A stretch of DNA of 64,000 nt from Alteromonadaceae bacterium. GTDB taxonomy: Bacteria; Pseudomonadota; Gammaproteobacteria; Enterobacterales; Alteromonadaceae. The stretch spans positions 53,192-117,191 of the forward strand of contig JABXHM010000017.1 in the NCBI GenBank assembly GCA_013373625.1, in the 5' to 3' direction. A model generated the notes under the pieces. It saw nothing but the letters and a program-made list of their open reading frames with translations, had not been told where the DNA came from and ran no database searches. Positions 38,905 through 48,306 of the stretch are shown here, piece after piece; positions within the stretch are counted from its first letter, which is position 1, and the number at the start of each line of letters is the position of its first letter. The position numbers were made by a program, and so were the translations under genes.

Positions 38905-40695
38905 ATGCCTGAATTATCCCGTAAAGATAACACTTGCCATGGCGCGAATGTATGTTTAAACCATCATGTTGGTCAGATACTCGATGTAACACTAAATGAT
39001 GATGAAGTCGTACTTTCAGGCGAATGCACTATCAATACCGGAAAGCAGGCAGTTGTTATTGTAAAAGTAGGGGAAGAAGTCGCTGGCGTAAAGGCGATTC
39101 ACGTACCCGGCAGTTCAAAAAAACTGACGCCGCCGGTTAATTTTTCAGTGCCAGTTTCTCTACAGTTAATCAGCAACAATAGCGAGCAACAATTGAGTGT
39201 TGTATTGGCGAATGAAACCTTTTCACCGCTTTATATGCAGTCCTGTAAAAGCGTCATTGAACTGGCAAGCAGTACAGAAGAAACCTCAACAATTAATATT
39301 CATGACGTGTTCCCCTCCTTTGGTTTTTATGGTGGAGGTCTCGAAAAGCCGCTGGAAATTGACATTAATGACGCCATTAAAGGATTTAAACTCGTCATAG
39401 CACAGGACAGTGCATTTCTTAATCTATCCAGATTGGAAATACGAGACAGTAATGGCCAGCTTGTTTCACCAGATCAGGTAATCGAAGTGCAATGCAGCTC
39501 CAGACTAAATGAAAATATTGAAATGGAAAGTCTTATCAAAGGGCGAGGCTTTCATTCTTTGAGGGAGGATAACCCCTGGTACCAGGTTAGATTCAAGAAC
39601 AAGACTGACATTAAAAAACTGAGCATTTTTAATCGTAGAGACAAGTTTGGTGCCAGAAGTAAAGGATTAGTCGTTTACAAGCAGAATCAAAGTGATGAGT
39701 TTGTTGAGGTATATTCGAGTATTTCAAATACAGAACATGCTGAAGCGTTAATGCTTGAACTAAAACAAAACTTGTCGGCCTCTGAATGGGATGAGTGTTA
39801 TACAGGCAGTACTCTGTCCAGAGAAAAGATTATTGATAAGGTTCTTGCGCAGTGTCGCAGCAACATTACCCGCACAGAACATTGGTCGATAGGCTTTATT
39901 GAACAATTACTTCCGACCTGGTCTGCATTGAAAATTGATGAGTTTGAAATAGACAGAGAAGTTCACTTATTGGCTTTGTTAATTTTTAAGCAAACTACGG
40001 AGCGTTTGCGGTTTCAACTGCAACCATTTGCAAAAATTCTGTACAGCAAGGAATCCATCATTCAATGTCAGCACTATGTCAATGAATTCAGAAAAGCCAA
40101 TGGTCTGCAAGCAGTACAATTTACCAAGCATGGCATCGCGTTGCAGAATAAGTTAACAGATAATCCTGACAGGATTGTCAATTCAACCAAAATGTTAATG
40201 AGTGACCTTAAAGAGTTAGGTGTTAAGCCCTGTATTGCTTATGGCACGTTGTTAGGGGCTGTTCGCGAAGGGGCATTTATTGCGCATGACGACGACGTTG
40301 ACTTGTTAATAGAGTTGCCAGAGCGGGATTTATCTAAGGACACGGCACTAGCGTTGGCCGAAGAAACCCTGAAAAAACTAAATCCTGAGAATTACCGATT
40401 TTTTCGGGCGTCAAAAACCGGCAAGAATATTAACCTGCATGTAATAGTGCGAGGCACTGGCGTAGTGCTCGATGTGTTTCCGTACTGGTACAAAGGCGAT
40501 ATGGCTATGATGCACATGGAGTCAATGAAAATAAGAGGGATACCTGCATCTATTATGGAAGGGCGTAACAAGATTGAGTTTTACGATGAAACTTTCCACA
40601 TCCCTAGCCAGCCTGAGCGTTTTCTCGAAGAACGGTATGGCGCAACCTGGCAACAATCAGACCCCTTTCACGAGTGGCGCTGGGCACTCAAATAA
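38905..40695 (+). CDS. LicD/fukutin-type phosphotransferase, paralogue of the gene at 35905
   Basis: A 596-residue protein with the same layout as the minus-strand gene at 35905-37647. The C-terminus has CIAYGTLLGAVREGAFIAHD then DDVDLLIEL, and ends FHEWRWALK. The N-terminal half carries the same beta-sandwich motifs (FGFYGGGLEKPLEIDINDAI, NPWYQVRFKNKTDI). It follows the cytidylyltransferase by 118 bases and is probably co-transcribed with it. The likely role is transfer of a phosphoglycerol-type group to a surface glycan. The two copies are clearly related but well diverged, so they may act on different acceptors. Confidence 0.83.
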   Translation: MPELSRKDNTCHGANVCLNHHVGQILDVTLNDDEVVLSGECTINTGKQAVVIVKVGEEVAGVKAIHVPGSSKKLTPPVNFSVPVSLQLISNNSEQQLSVVLANETFSPLYMQSCKSVIELASSTEETSTINIHDVFPSFGFYGGGLEKPLEIDINDAIKGFKLVIAQDSAFLNLSRLEIRDSNGQLVSPDQVIEVQCSSRLNENIEMESLIKGRGFHSLREDNPWYQVRFKNKTDIKKLSIFNRRDKFGARSKGLVVYKQNQSDEFVEVYSSISNTEHAEALMLELKQNLSASEWDECYTGSTLSREKIIDKVLAQCRSNITRTEHWSIGFIEQLLPTWSALKIDEFEIDREVHLLALLIFKQTTERLRFQLQPFAKILYSKESIIQCQHYVNEFRKANGLQAVQFTKHGIALQNKLTDNPDRIVNSTKMLMSDLKELGVKPCIAYGTLLGAVREGAFIAHDDDVDLLIELPERDLSKDTALALAEETLKKLNPENYRFFRASKTGKNINLHVIVRGTGVVLDVFPYWYKGDMAMMHMESMKIRGIPASIMEGRNKIEFYDETFHIPSQPERFLEERYGATWQQSDPFHEWRWALK

Positions 40696-40995
40696 GGCCC
40701 AATAGTTTGCCATTCTTTATTGACGTTACTCAGGTAACAGTACTCAGTTGCGTAATCGCTTTTTGCAGTTGGTATTGAGCGCTAACTTAGAAACTACTAA
40801 AACAATTGGCAGTAAATCGGCCAGCCAAACTTGTTGGTGCGTGGCCCGCATGGCAATAGATCACACAAAAACAGCTGGCTGAATTATGTTAGTATACTAG
40901 GTACGCGGCGCATCTGTTTTTCAGATTAATCAAGCCAGTATAAGAGCCCGCCACGCTTCGGAAGGCGCTTATTCCTTCAGGATGATGTTTCGCTG
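40696..40995. other. 300-base gap between convergent genes
   Basis: No gene, tRNA or clear terminator is visible between these convergent stop codons. A GGAAGGCGCTTATTCCTTC stretch near 40960 can fold weakly. Confidence 0.4.
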
Positions 40996-42207
40996 TTATA
41001 AAGAGTTCAGCAAAGCGATATGCGTGTGTAAAATATCGCTGCGGACGACCAGAGAACTCTGCCAGCGATCATACACCTCGGGCTCTATTGCATTTTGAAT
41101 GGTTTTTGCGAGTGACGACGCACTGCGTGCCTCAAATGTGAGTCCGGCAATATTCTCTATTTTCTCTTTCATCCCGCCAATATTTGAGCCGATTAGCGGA
41201 CGACCATGGGCAATGGCTTCCTGAATCACCACCGGAGAGTTCTCCCACCAAATAGAGGGTATAACGACCCAGTCACAGTCAGCTAATAAGCCCGGCAGTT
41301 GATGTGATTCGTACGCACCGCGCAGGTTCACACAATCACTCAGTGCGTCGAGCTGCCTGTTTATCTTTTCCTGAAAAGAAGGCTCTTGTTTATCAAGGTT
41401 AGCGCCGTGCACATCGAGGGTGACTTGCTTACGAAGGTTTTCAGGTAGCAAGGTTAATGCGTTGAGCAAAACATCTAAGCCTTTATAAGGATTAATTTGC
41501 CCGAAGAAGGCTAATCTCGCGCGTTTCTCACCATCTTTTATTGGGGCTGGTGGGAATGATGTCATCTCTGGTAAAACATTTTCTATAACGTGCATCTTTT
41601 CTTCTGGCAGCCCCCAATCAACATAGCGTTTAGCTAAAAAGTGGCTGGGTGACACGAAACAGTCAACATTATCGAGTTGATCAAGCAAATAATGCTGTCT
41701 CAACAAAAAGTCTCCTGGCGAATGCTGCGGGAAACATCTGTGGCAATCTGCCGGAAGCGCTTGCTGACATAGCTTAAGGCTACCTTTCTTTACCATTTGT
41801 CCGTTATGCATACAAATCGCCATAAACTCGTGCAGCGTAAAAACGATTTTTGCGTTGGGTGCCGCCTGACGTAATGCGGCAAAAATTTCAAAACCAATGT
41901 GGGCATAATGATGCACGTGAATAATATCCGGTGCATATTCTCTGACCAGATCTCCCAGGTCATCAAATAACGGCTTCAAGCGCTTTGTGCTTAATGTAAA
42001 CCAATTATCCATTGCAGTATGAAATAACAGCTCTTCGCCACGCACAGAAAACGTTGACCCGCCATGGGAACCCGGTTCAGATCGGGCTACATACAGACAG
42101 TCAAAACCTTGTTCTTTTAACTGCTGATATAAGTTCCACGACGCAACTTCTGCGCCGCCTTTACTCAATTCAGGATGACCATGTGAGATAAATAATATTT
42201 TTTTCAT
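40996..42207 (-). CDS. GT4 family glycosyltransferase
   Basis: A 403-residue GT-B enzyme. The N-terminus KILFISHGHPELSKGGAEVA holds the Gly-rich acceptor loop, and the C-terminal donor site is SIWWENSPVVIQEAIAHGRP with the E-x(7)-E pattern of GT4. ARLAFFGQINPYKGLDVLL is the usual start of the second Rossmann domain. I choose the ATG at 42207, which has an AGGATA ribosome binding site; another ATG lies six codons upstream. The gene abuts or overlaps the upstream GT2 gene, so the two are one operon. Confidence 0.88.
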   Translation of the reverse strand: MKKILFISHGHPELSKGGAEVASWNLYQQLKEQGFDCLYVARSEPGSHGGSTFSVRGEELLFHTAMDNWFTLSTKRLKPLFDDLGDLVREYAPDIIHVHHYAHIGFEIFAALRQAAPNAKIVFTLHEFMAICMHNGQMVKKGSLKLCQQALPADCHRCFPQHSPGDFLLRQHYLLDQLDNVDCFVSPSHFLAKRYVDWGLPEEKMHVIENVLPEMTSFPPAPIKDGEKRARLAFFGQINPYKGLDVLLNALTLLPENLRKQVTLDVHGANLDKQEPSFQEKINRQLDALSDCVNLRGAYESHQLPGLLADCDWVVIPSIWWENSPVVIQEAIAHGRPLIGSNIGGMKEKIENIAGLTFEARSASSLAKTIQNAIEPEVYDRWQSSLVVRSDILHTHIALLNSL

Positions 42208-42214
42208 TGTTGTA

Positions 42215-43900
42215 TTATCCTGCATCCTGCATTGCTTCGAGTTTTTGTTTCCAACGTTTGTTAAATGTTATGGCGTTGATTATGGTGAGGCTATGTTTCC
42301 ATTTACCTGCTTCAACAAGATTTTGTGACTGGCGTTCTAAATGGTAAAGCTCGACGTCTCGACGGATCTTGTTGGTTTTACCAAATTCTTCCATTTTAAG
42401 ACATAAATCGGAATCTTCGAAATCACCCAATACATAGGCGTGATCAAAACCACCTACAGCTTGAAAGTCCTTTTTACGCAACGCCCAAAAAGCCGCGGTG
42501 ATCAGTCTGCAGGGCGCTTCTTCTGCGGCTTTCGGTGATAATTTCACGGCCCAACCTTTATGAGGGTGATCGTTAAATAACAAGCCTGGATATTCCTGTA
42601 AGCGCACAGGCGCCATACCATCGTGTTGTATTGAACCATCTTCAAACAGTAAGCGGGCGCCAACTATTCCGGTGTCGTCAGCATCAAGGCTGCTAAGTAT
42701 TTTATCCAACCAACCGGGCGATTTAGGCAATATATCGGAGTTCATCAGGATCAGGTTATCAGAGCGTGCATTCTCAACACCGATATTATTGGCGCGACCA
42801 AAGCCAACGTTTTCTCCTAGTTTCAACACACTAAAAGGGTGTGAGACAAGCCTCGACATATAACGTGCTAGCTGCATTGCTGGCGCTGCAATTGATGGAT
42901 CATCAATGACATAAATAATTTCGCATTGTCGCGCTTCACCACTGCGATGAAAATGTGCCATTTGGTAACGAATGAAATCGTACCGACCATACAGCGGAAT
43001 AATAATACTGGCCTGAGGCTGTTCTATCTGCTCGCCAAAGTCATAACGAGTAGACGCGACTTTAGTATCGCGGGTATATAGATCGAGAATCGGTGTGCTC
43101 ACTACATCGGCTTTAGCAAGATGGTAAGGATTGGTAGGCGACCAGTTATCGAGGATACGCTTGGTATTCATCATTGGTTCTTCAGCACCCCAAAACACTT
43201 GGTTTACTGACATTTTTTCCTGCACATCATCAATTGAAAATTCCAATTCCAGTTGCTGATCTTTTTGCGAGAGCTTTTCACTGAGCGTAAACAAGACGGA
43301 GTAACCAGCCGCTGAAGTATGTGGTCCACGACCATATGCTTCGATGACATCTTTTCTCGTAAAACGAAATAGCTCGTAATTATCTTCAGTGACTGTGCGC
43401 GATTTTTTATTCAGTAATAAGGATGTTGCTTGTTGGGCGTCGGTTAACCAGCCACTGATAAATACGTGGGTATCTGTAACAATGGCGAACTCACAAGCGC
43501 CATTACAGTACTGACTGTTAGTTGTGGACTGGATATGAGCTAAAGACTGCTGTGTACCAACGGTGGCTGAAGATAAACTGTAAGTTTGACTTTGGCCGTT
43601 CTTTAGCGCTGCAACCAGTGTCAGTTCATCCAGCGTTACTTTGGTGGTAAGCAATAACTGAAACCCCGTTGCTTGTTTGCCCGTTACTGCTGCAACATCT
43701 GCACGCTCAATGTCATCTCTTAGCACATCGATGGGTTGGTTACTGGCATCGGTGACTTTAATGCCCGACACAAGATCAGAAAAATACCAGCCGATAACAC
43801 AATAGCCGTCGAGGGTCCTTGCTACGGTATCTATAGTTACGTGCTGCTGAGGCGGGGTGCCGAGTAATTTTTTGACTACTGATTTGAGTGTTTTTTTCAT
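42215..43900 (-). CDS. GT2 family glycosyltransferase with N-terminal beta-sandwich repeats
   Basis: A 561-residue protein. The catalytic GT-A domain spans about residues 290-540: QASIIIPLYGRYDFIRYQM, ENVGFGRANNIGV, then LMNSDILP as the DxD-equivalent, and GDFEDSDLCLKM with the ED base. The first 240 residues contain two tandem beta-sandwich-like units (around GYCVIGWYFSD and HVFISGWLTDA), a layout seen in other large GT2 proteins of marine bacteria. These units may bind the acceptor glycan. It is the first gene of a two-gene minus-strand operon with the GT4 gene. Confidence 0.85.
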   Translation of the reverse strand: MKKTLKSVVKKLLGTPPQQHVTIDTVARTLDGYCVIGWYFSDLVSGIKVTDASNQPIDVLRDDIERADVAAVTGKQATGFQLLLTTKVTLDELTLVAALKNGQSQTYSLSSATVGTQQSLAHIQSTTNSQYCNGACEFAIVTDTHVFISGWLTDAQQATSLLLNKKSRTVTEDNYELFRFTRKDVIEAYGRGPHTSAAGYSVLFTLSEKLSQKDQQLELEFSIDDVQEKMSVNQVFWGAEEPMMNTKRILDNWSPTNPYHLAKADVVSTPILDLYTRDTKVASTRYDFGEQIEQPQASIIIPLYGRYDFIRYQMAHFHRSGEARQCEIIYVIDDPSIAAPAMQLARYMSRLVSHPFSVLKLGENVGFGRANNIGVENARSDNLILMNSDILPKSPGWLDKILSSLDADDTGIVGARLLFEDGSIQHDGMAPVRLQEYPGLLFNDHPHKGWAVKLSPKAAEEAPCRLITAAFWALRKKDFQAVGGFDHAYVLGDFEDSDLCLKMEEFGKTNKIRRDVELYHLERQSQNLVEAGKWKHSLTIINAITFNKRWKQKLEAMQDAG

Positions 43901-43958
43901 TTTAATTATTTGTTGGCCAATCTCTAGTGCATCGTTGCAAATATAACATAGATTCTTT

Positions 43959-44798
43959 CTAAGGGCAGTTTTGGTAGCTTAAGAATTCCAACCGATTAGT
44001 GACGATTGTTGGGCTGTAGCCAGCTTTAGCCGCTAGAGTTTCCAACTGCGGTTTACGGGAGTTGAGATGTTCAATTAATGCTGGTGCAAAACTTCGGTGG
44101 GGTGTAGTCAGTGGTGTACTGTTAGTTTGTTTAATACCCAGGCAATCATAAAGTGCTTGACCATTTGTATCGATAATATTTTCGTATTTAATGCTTTTTA
44201 ATCCTGTTTTCGTGAATCTGTCTATAAACCAACTGAAAATAAGCAGTTGACGTTCTAGCAGGTCTTCTTCCTGTAATAACAGTTTGGCGAGGTCTTTATC
44301 ATATCTTTCCCCGGCTGGGAGTCTTCCCCGGTTTACGGGTAACTCTACTGTCATCCAGGAAAGAAGCACATCTACCGGATTGCGTATTATTGCAACTAGT
44401 GGGTAAATATCAATAAGGCTACTTGATAGCGCAGTAAATAACGCATTTTGTTTTATTACAAGGAGTTTAAGATCTTTATTAATAGGAACTGTGGTTGTTC
44501 CTCTCACCGATGAGAGCGTTCTTACGCCTTTATGGTGTTCTGAATAGGCTACAGGATTATCGACAAGGTAATTATCCTTATCGCCAAGAGGGATTGGTTT
44601 TGAGGATTGAACTGCTTCTTTTATAGCTATTATTCGTTGTGAAATCTCATTTACTACCGCTGTGCGTTTTTCTGCAGATATCACTTGGGGGTCAAGAGGC
44701 TCATGCAGGGCCAGTGTTGTTTTGTTTTGATTTAACAGTTTACAGCAGAGTGTTGTACCTGAACGGGGTATACCTGTTAGTAAAGCTATGTCCGTCAT
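43959..44798 (-). CDS. Sulfotransferase family protein
   Basis: A 279-residue protein with the PAPS loop IALLTGIPRSGTTLCCKLL at the very N-terminus and the 3'-phosphate motif LVAIIRNPVDVLLSWM. The size and motif order are those of a single-domain bacterial sulfotransferase. It lies 58 bases upstream of the GT2-GT4 pair on the same strand and is probably in the same operon. The predicted role is sulfation of the glycan made by this island. Confidence 0.82.
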   Translation of the reverse strand: MTDIALLTGIPRSGTTLCCKLLNQNKTTLALHEPLDPQVISAEKRTAVVNEISQRIIAIKEAVQSSKPIPLGDKDNYLVDNPVAYSEHHKGVRTLSSVRGTTTVPINKDLKLLVIKQNALFTALSSSLIDIYPLVAIIRNPVDVLLSWMTVELPVNRGRLPAGERYDKDLAKLLLQEEDLLERQLLIFSWFIDRFTKTGLKSIKYENIIDTNGQALYDCLGIKQTNSTPLTTPHRSFAPALIEHLNSRKPQLETLAAKAGYSPTIVTNRLEFLSYQNCP

Positions 44799-44841
44799 TC
44801 TGGTACCCTGCCTTTATAGTGGTATTGATCGGTCAAATATG

Positions 44842-45318
44842 TCACCGCTGTGTTAAAACTTCGAACGTAAGTTCTGTAGTACGCTCCTCAACTGACTCTA
44901 AATTTTCGGTCAAATAATGTAGTTTCACATCCAAGATGATTAATGAAGTGCGGTTTTTCACCTTAAGCGTTAGCGGAAAGGTGATTAACAATTTAGACAG
45001 AGCTTGTATGATTTCGCCATTTTCCTGCACATCTATGCTGGCGCCTTTCACAATTGCTTTATCAGTGCAAACCAAAGACAGAAGTTCTGAGTGCTCTTCT
45101 TGCCTAACCAGTTCCTGTTGGAGATCTTTAGTTAAAAACATCTCTAAGTCTGATCCTCTTCCTAATAAGGGAATAAAACTTTGTGCTGGCTCGGCACAAC
45201 TTAATCCGGTTATTTTGACGGGTGCTGGCGTTTGTATAGTAGTTTCCAGAGCAGTGGATTTAGAACTAAACAGTAATAATAGGAGTAATAAACGTATAAC
45301 GAAATAGTTTCTTAACAT
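44842..45318 (-). CDS. Predicted secreted protein of unknown function
   Basis: About 158 residues from MLRNYFVIRLLLLLLLFSSKS, a typical signal peptide that probably ends after STALE. The open frame extends 51 codons further upstream, but that part is not signal-like. The mature part is mostly beta with two cysteines (GLSCAEP, SLVCTDK) that could form a disulfide. I recognise no family. It lies between the sulfotransferase gene and the surface protein gene, in the same direction as both. A role with the surface protein is only suggested by position. Confidence 0.55.
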   Translation of the reverse strand: MLRNYFVIRLLLLLLLFSSKSTALETTIQTPAPVKITGLSCAEPAQSFIPLLGRGSDLEMFLTKDLQQELVRQEEHSELLSLVCTDKAIVKGASIDVQENGEIIQALSKLLITFPLTLKVKNRTSLIILDVKLHYLTENLESVEERTTELTFEVLTQR

Positions 45319-45501
45319 TGCTTTAGAATTTTTCTTTAATGGTTTGCGAGTTAATGTCTGGAATTCTAATGTAAGTTTGGCTCGTTTGGCAAAAAATTGT
45401 ACCGAACCCAATTCTCCCGGCGCAAAGGCTAACAGCTTATCTTTGGCGTCAGGGGGGGGCTTTATATTCAAAAAGAACGTAAAACAAGGTATCAGGCAAA
45501 A

Positions 45502-45527
45502 AAAACCTCCGCATGTGCGGAGGTTTT
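45502..45527. terminator. Strong terminator after the surface-protein gene
   Basis: A 12-base perfect stem (AAAACCTCCGCA / TGCGGAGGTTTT) with a two-base loop and A/T runs on both sides, 24 bases past the stop codon of the minus-strand surface protein gene. Such a strong signal suits a highly expressed gene. Confidence 0.93.
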
Positions 45528-45550
45528 TAGATTCTAGTTAATAACTAAAA

Positions 45551-46888
45551 TTAATTAAGTACCACAGTGTCAGTTGTACCTGATTCAAGATCAACGATTT
45601 GCATGCTTGCTGAAACGTCAACATCTTGCGCTTCTACTTCAATTACAGCAGAAGTACGCTTTTTACCTGCCAGAGATACAATATCAGTCGCTTTAAGCGA
45701 GAGCATTTCGCCACCAGGGATAGTACCGGTTTGTGCAGTACCGTCAGTAGCTGTAACACCATCTTCAGACACGAAGTCAATTGTATAAGTTACTTCAGAG
45801 TTGCTGTAGTTAACAAGGAAGAAACGCTGGTTGTAGTCTTCGAAGGTAGTCAGGTACGGTACTTCAATAGAAGTAGTATCGTACTTGATAGTACCCAGGT
45901 CATTTTCCAGACTGTCAGTGTCTAAGGTTACGTCATAAGTAGACTTCAGGATGGTTTCAGTAGTACCGTCAACTTCCAGACACAGGTAGAATGGACCAGC
46001 TGCAAGGCTTGCAACAGATACGGTAGCACCGTCTTCGTCACCATTGATACCAGCACTCACGTCAATAGAAGCAACACCACCAGCATCAGTACAGTTAGCT
46101 TCGTCTTCAAGCGTCCAGGTACCGTATGAGAAGTTACCTGCAAAGCTAACGTCTTGCGCATCAGTGATCAGGTCAGCAGCAGTTAACGCTGTACCATTTG
46201 GCTTGTAAGTTGAGTTTGCTACGATTTCAGTGATATCGATTTCACCAACAGCTGTCAATACAGCACTAGTAGTGTTAGTTGCTGTCGCATCAAAGTTCAG
46301 GAAGTTAGAAGCAACAGTTGCAGTACTGGTGTACTCGTTAGTAAAGTCACCTGAGCTACCAGAGCCTGTTTGAGCGATAGTACCAGACTCACTATATAAC
46401 GCTAAGGTACCGTTAACTGCATTACCTGCAGTTTCATACAACGAAGTAGAAACTGTTGCTACAGAGCTGGTAGAAATGTTGTATTCTGTTGCTGCCAGTG
46501 TGAAAGTTGCGTTTGCTGGGATATCAGCAGCAGTTGCTGCAACCTCAAAAATTACAGAACTATCGCCTGCAGCACCGCCTTGAGCAATAGAAGCAGAACC
46601 GTCAGCAACTGACAACGTTGGTATAGCATTAAATTCAGCATTGTTCAGTGTAACAACAACATACTTAGACGTACCGTTACCAATAGTAAAACCAGTGTTA
46701 AAAGTAACGTCAAGGATGTTAGCAGCGTTGGTTACCTTAAGGTTTCCGTCACCGTTTAGGTCAGACGCAGTGTATGCTTCAGTTGCGAATGTAACGGAGC
46801 CTGTGTCCGCTTCAATGTCAACTGCAGCAAATGCGCTTGATGAGAATGCGACTGCAATAGAAGCCGCTAAGATTTTTTTGTTTAACAT
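45551..46888 (-). CDS. Probable abundant secreted surface (S-layer-like) protein
   Basis: A 445-residue protein with a clear signal peptide (MLNKKILAASIAVAFSSSAFA|AVDIEAD). The mature chain is acidic and very rich in Ala, Thr, Ser, Val, Asp and Gly, with almost no Met, Trp, Arg or His, typical of S-layer and other lattice proteins. DLNGDGNLKV looks like a calcium-binding loop. Two cysteines lie in NCTDAGG and FYLCLEV. A strong AGGAG ribosome binding site, a 460-base upstream region and a strong terminator suggest high expression. It may belong to the Slr4-type S-layer family of marine gammaproteobacteria; this is a guess from composition, not alignment. The adjacent secretion system is a candidate exporter. 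Confidence 0.65.
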   Translation of the reverse strand: MLNKKILAASIAVAFSSSAFAAVDIEADTGSVTFATEAYTASDLNGDGNLKVTNAANILDVTFNTGFTIGNGTSKYVVVTLNNAEFNAIPTLSVADGSASIAQGGAAGDSSVIFEVAATAADIPANATFTLAATEYNISTSSVATVSTSLYETAGNAVNGTLALYSESGTIAQTGSGSSGDFTNEYTSTATVASNFLNFDATATNTTSAVLTAVGEIDITEIVANSTYKPNGTALTAADLITDAQDVSFAGNFSYGTWTLEDEANCTDAGGVASIDVSAGINGDEDGATVSVASLAAGPFYLCLEVDGTTETILKSTYDVTLDTDSLENDLGTIKYDTTSIEVPYLTTFEDYNQRFFLVNYSNSEVTYTIDFVSEDGVTATDGTAQTGTIPGGEMLSLKATDIVSLAGKKRTSAVIEVEAQDVDVSASMQIVDLESGTTDTVVLN

Positions 46889-47349
46889 GTATAACTCCTG
46901 CAAGAGTAACTATAGTTTTATTTAGTCATGGCTTTCGCCACCAAGTCCTTAGTGACGAGCACTCGACTTCCCCTATAAAGTACAACACCAAAATGTTGTG
47001 TTCAACTTTTTTGTCGCTATTTTAATAGCTTGTTTTGTTCTTCTCCTAACATCTCTGATGTTTGTAAACTAATATTGACTGTCCGTTAGCGAATTTAGCC
47101 ACAGTATTTAAAGAAGAATGTACAGTTGTAGACTAATTGGTATTAAATTACAAGCGAAGTCTTGGGTATATCCTATACACATCAAGCAAATATGTACATA
47201 GCTATGTGTAAGATCACAGTTAAATTTTGATTTGGTTTGGTGATTTTAATCTTTGTTAAAAACGTATACCTTTCATTTGAAAGTAATACCTGAATAGAAT
47301 AGCGGGGATGTTAAATAATTCAGTGAGGGTAACAGCTCAATGCTAGTGA
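46889..47349 (-). promoter_or_regulatory. Long upstream region of the surface-protein gene
   Basis: A 461-base non-coding region serving only the minus-strand surface protein gene, since gspK ends on its other side. It is AT-rich. An imperfect inverted repeat (ACAACA ... TGTTGT, 46982-46999) lies in the probable 5' leader and could stabilise the mRNA. No consensus promoter is assigned. Confidence 0.45.
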
Positions 47350-48306
47350 TTATTGAGTTGGTCTCTCTGTATAAGGGGGGAGTAATTTGGTGCCCTTAGT
47401 AACTTCACTAACCAATACCCTACCAGTGGTCTTTATTCTTATTTGAAATCTGGAGCTGGAAATAAAACGGATAAAGTCGTCTGTCAATCCGGTTAAATCG
47501 TTAATTTTTAATTGAGCATCACTATGAGCCAGAATCCATTCACCATTAGCTCTGTCGGCAAGAATTTTGTCTGCCTGATTTGGCCATAACTGATGTAGTA
47601 ATGGTGCTGGTATAGCGTTCAAATTTAAGCTGCCTGTGCGCCTTAGCCCGCAAAACGGCTGTAATTTTGCAACTAATTCACGATTGTCCTGCCAATACAA
47701 TATATTGTAGAGTTCACCACAGTGCTGAAGCAAAAAGTTTGTCGGTGGGGCCATTCCTTGACCGCGGTAGCTACGCAGCTCACCGCCAGCGGGTCTGCTC
47801 CAATCATCAGGGTCGGCGTAGTCGGCTAGCGCATCGGTGTATCTTGTTGCGGTAAAACTATCCATACCGGTACTGTATAACCATCGGGTCAACCATGTTT
47901 GCTCAGCTGAGTTGATTGGGAGCAAGCCATTAACAGCCTGAATCGAGAAGTGAATAGTGGCCTGTTCATTCGCGCGGCTATACTCAAAACCGTCAGCCCT
48001 TATTTCATCTCCTGTATAGCGAAGCGTCCACGCAGCACCGTCTTTTTTGGCACCTTCCGGATTAGTACCTTGGCTCACACCTGCGCGGGTCGTCCTCTGC
48101 GTTGCAATTAAATAGGTCAGTTCACTTTTCACTGTATGCGCGAGCATCTTTTCTGCAAGTTGTTGTTTGGCGCTGATAGCTAATGTTATCCGTTTGTTCA
48201 GCATTGCGGATGCAGCGCTAACTAATAGCGTCAAAACTAAGGTGACTACCAAAACTGAAAGTAAGGCGATTCCTCGCTGAGGTGCTAATGTACGGTTAAA
48301 ATTCAT
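47350..48306 (-). CDS. gspK: Type II secretion minor pseudopilin GspK
   Basis: About 318 residues. After a short basic leader the prepilin site is RG|IALLSVLVVTLVL, lacking the usual Glu at +5, which is characteristic of GspK. The large globular domain follows, with NGLLPINS, LADYADPDDW and a second helix-hairpin-helix-like region (NLNAIPAPLLHQLWP). GspK caps the pseudopilus tip. I use the ATG at 48306, which overlaps the end of gspJ by 11 bases. Last gene of the E-to-K arm. Confidence 0.88.
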   Translation of the reverse strand: MNFNRTLAPQRGIALLSVLVVTLVLTLLVSAASAMLNKRITLAISAKQQLAEKMLAHTVKSELTYLIATQRTTRAGVSQGTNPEGAKKDGAAWTLRYTGDEIRADGFEYSRANEQATIHFSIQAVNGLLPINSAEQTWLTRWLYSTGMDSFTATRYTDALADYADPDDWSRPAGGELRSYRGQGMAPPTNFLLQHCGELYNILYWQDNRELVAKLQPFCGLRRTGSLNLNAIPAPLLHQLWPNQADKILADRANGEWILAHSDAQLKINDLTGLTDDFIRFISSSRFQIRIKTTGRVLVSEVTKGTKLLPPYTERPTQ

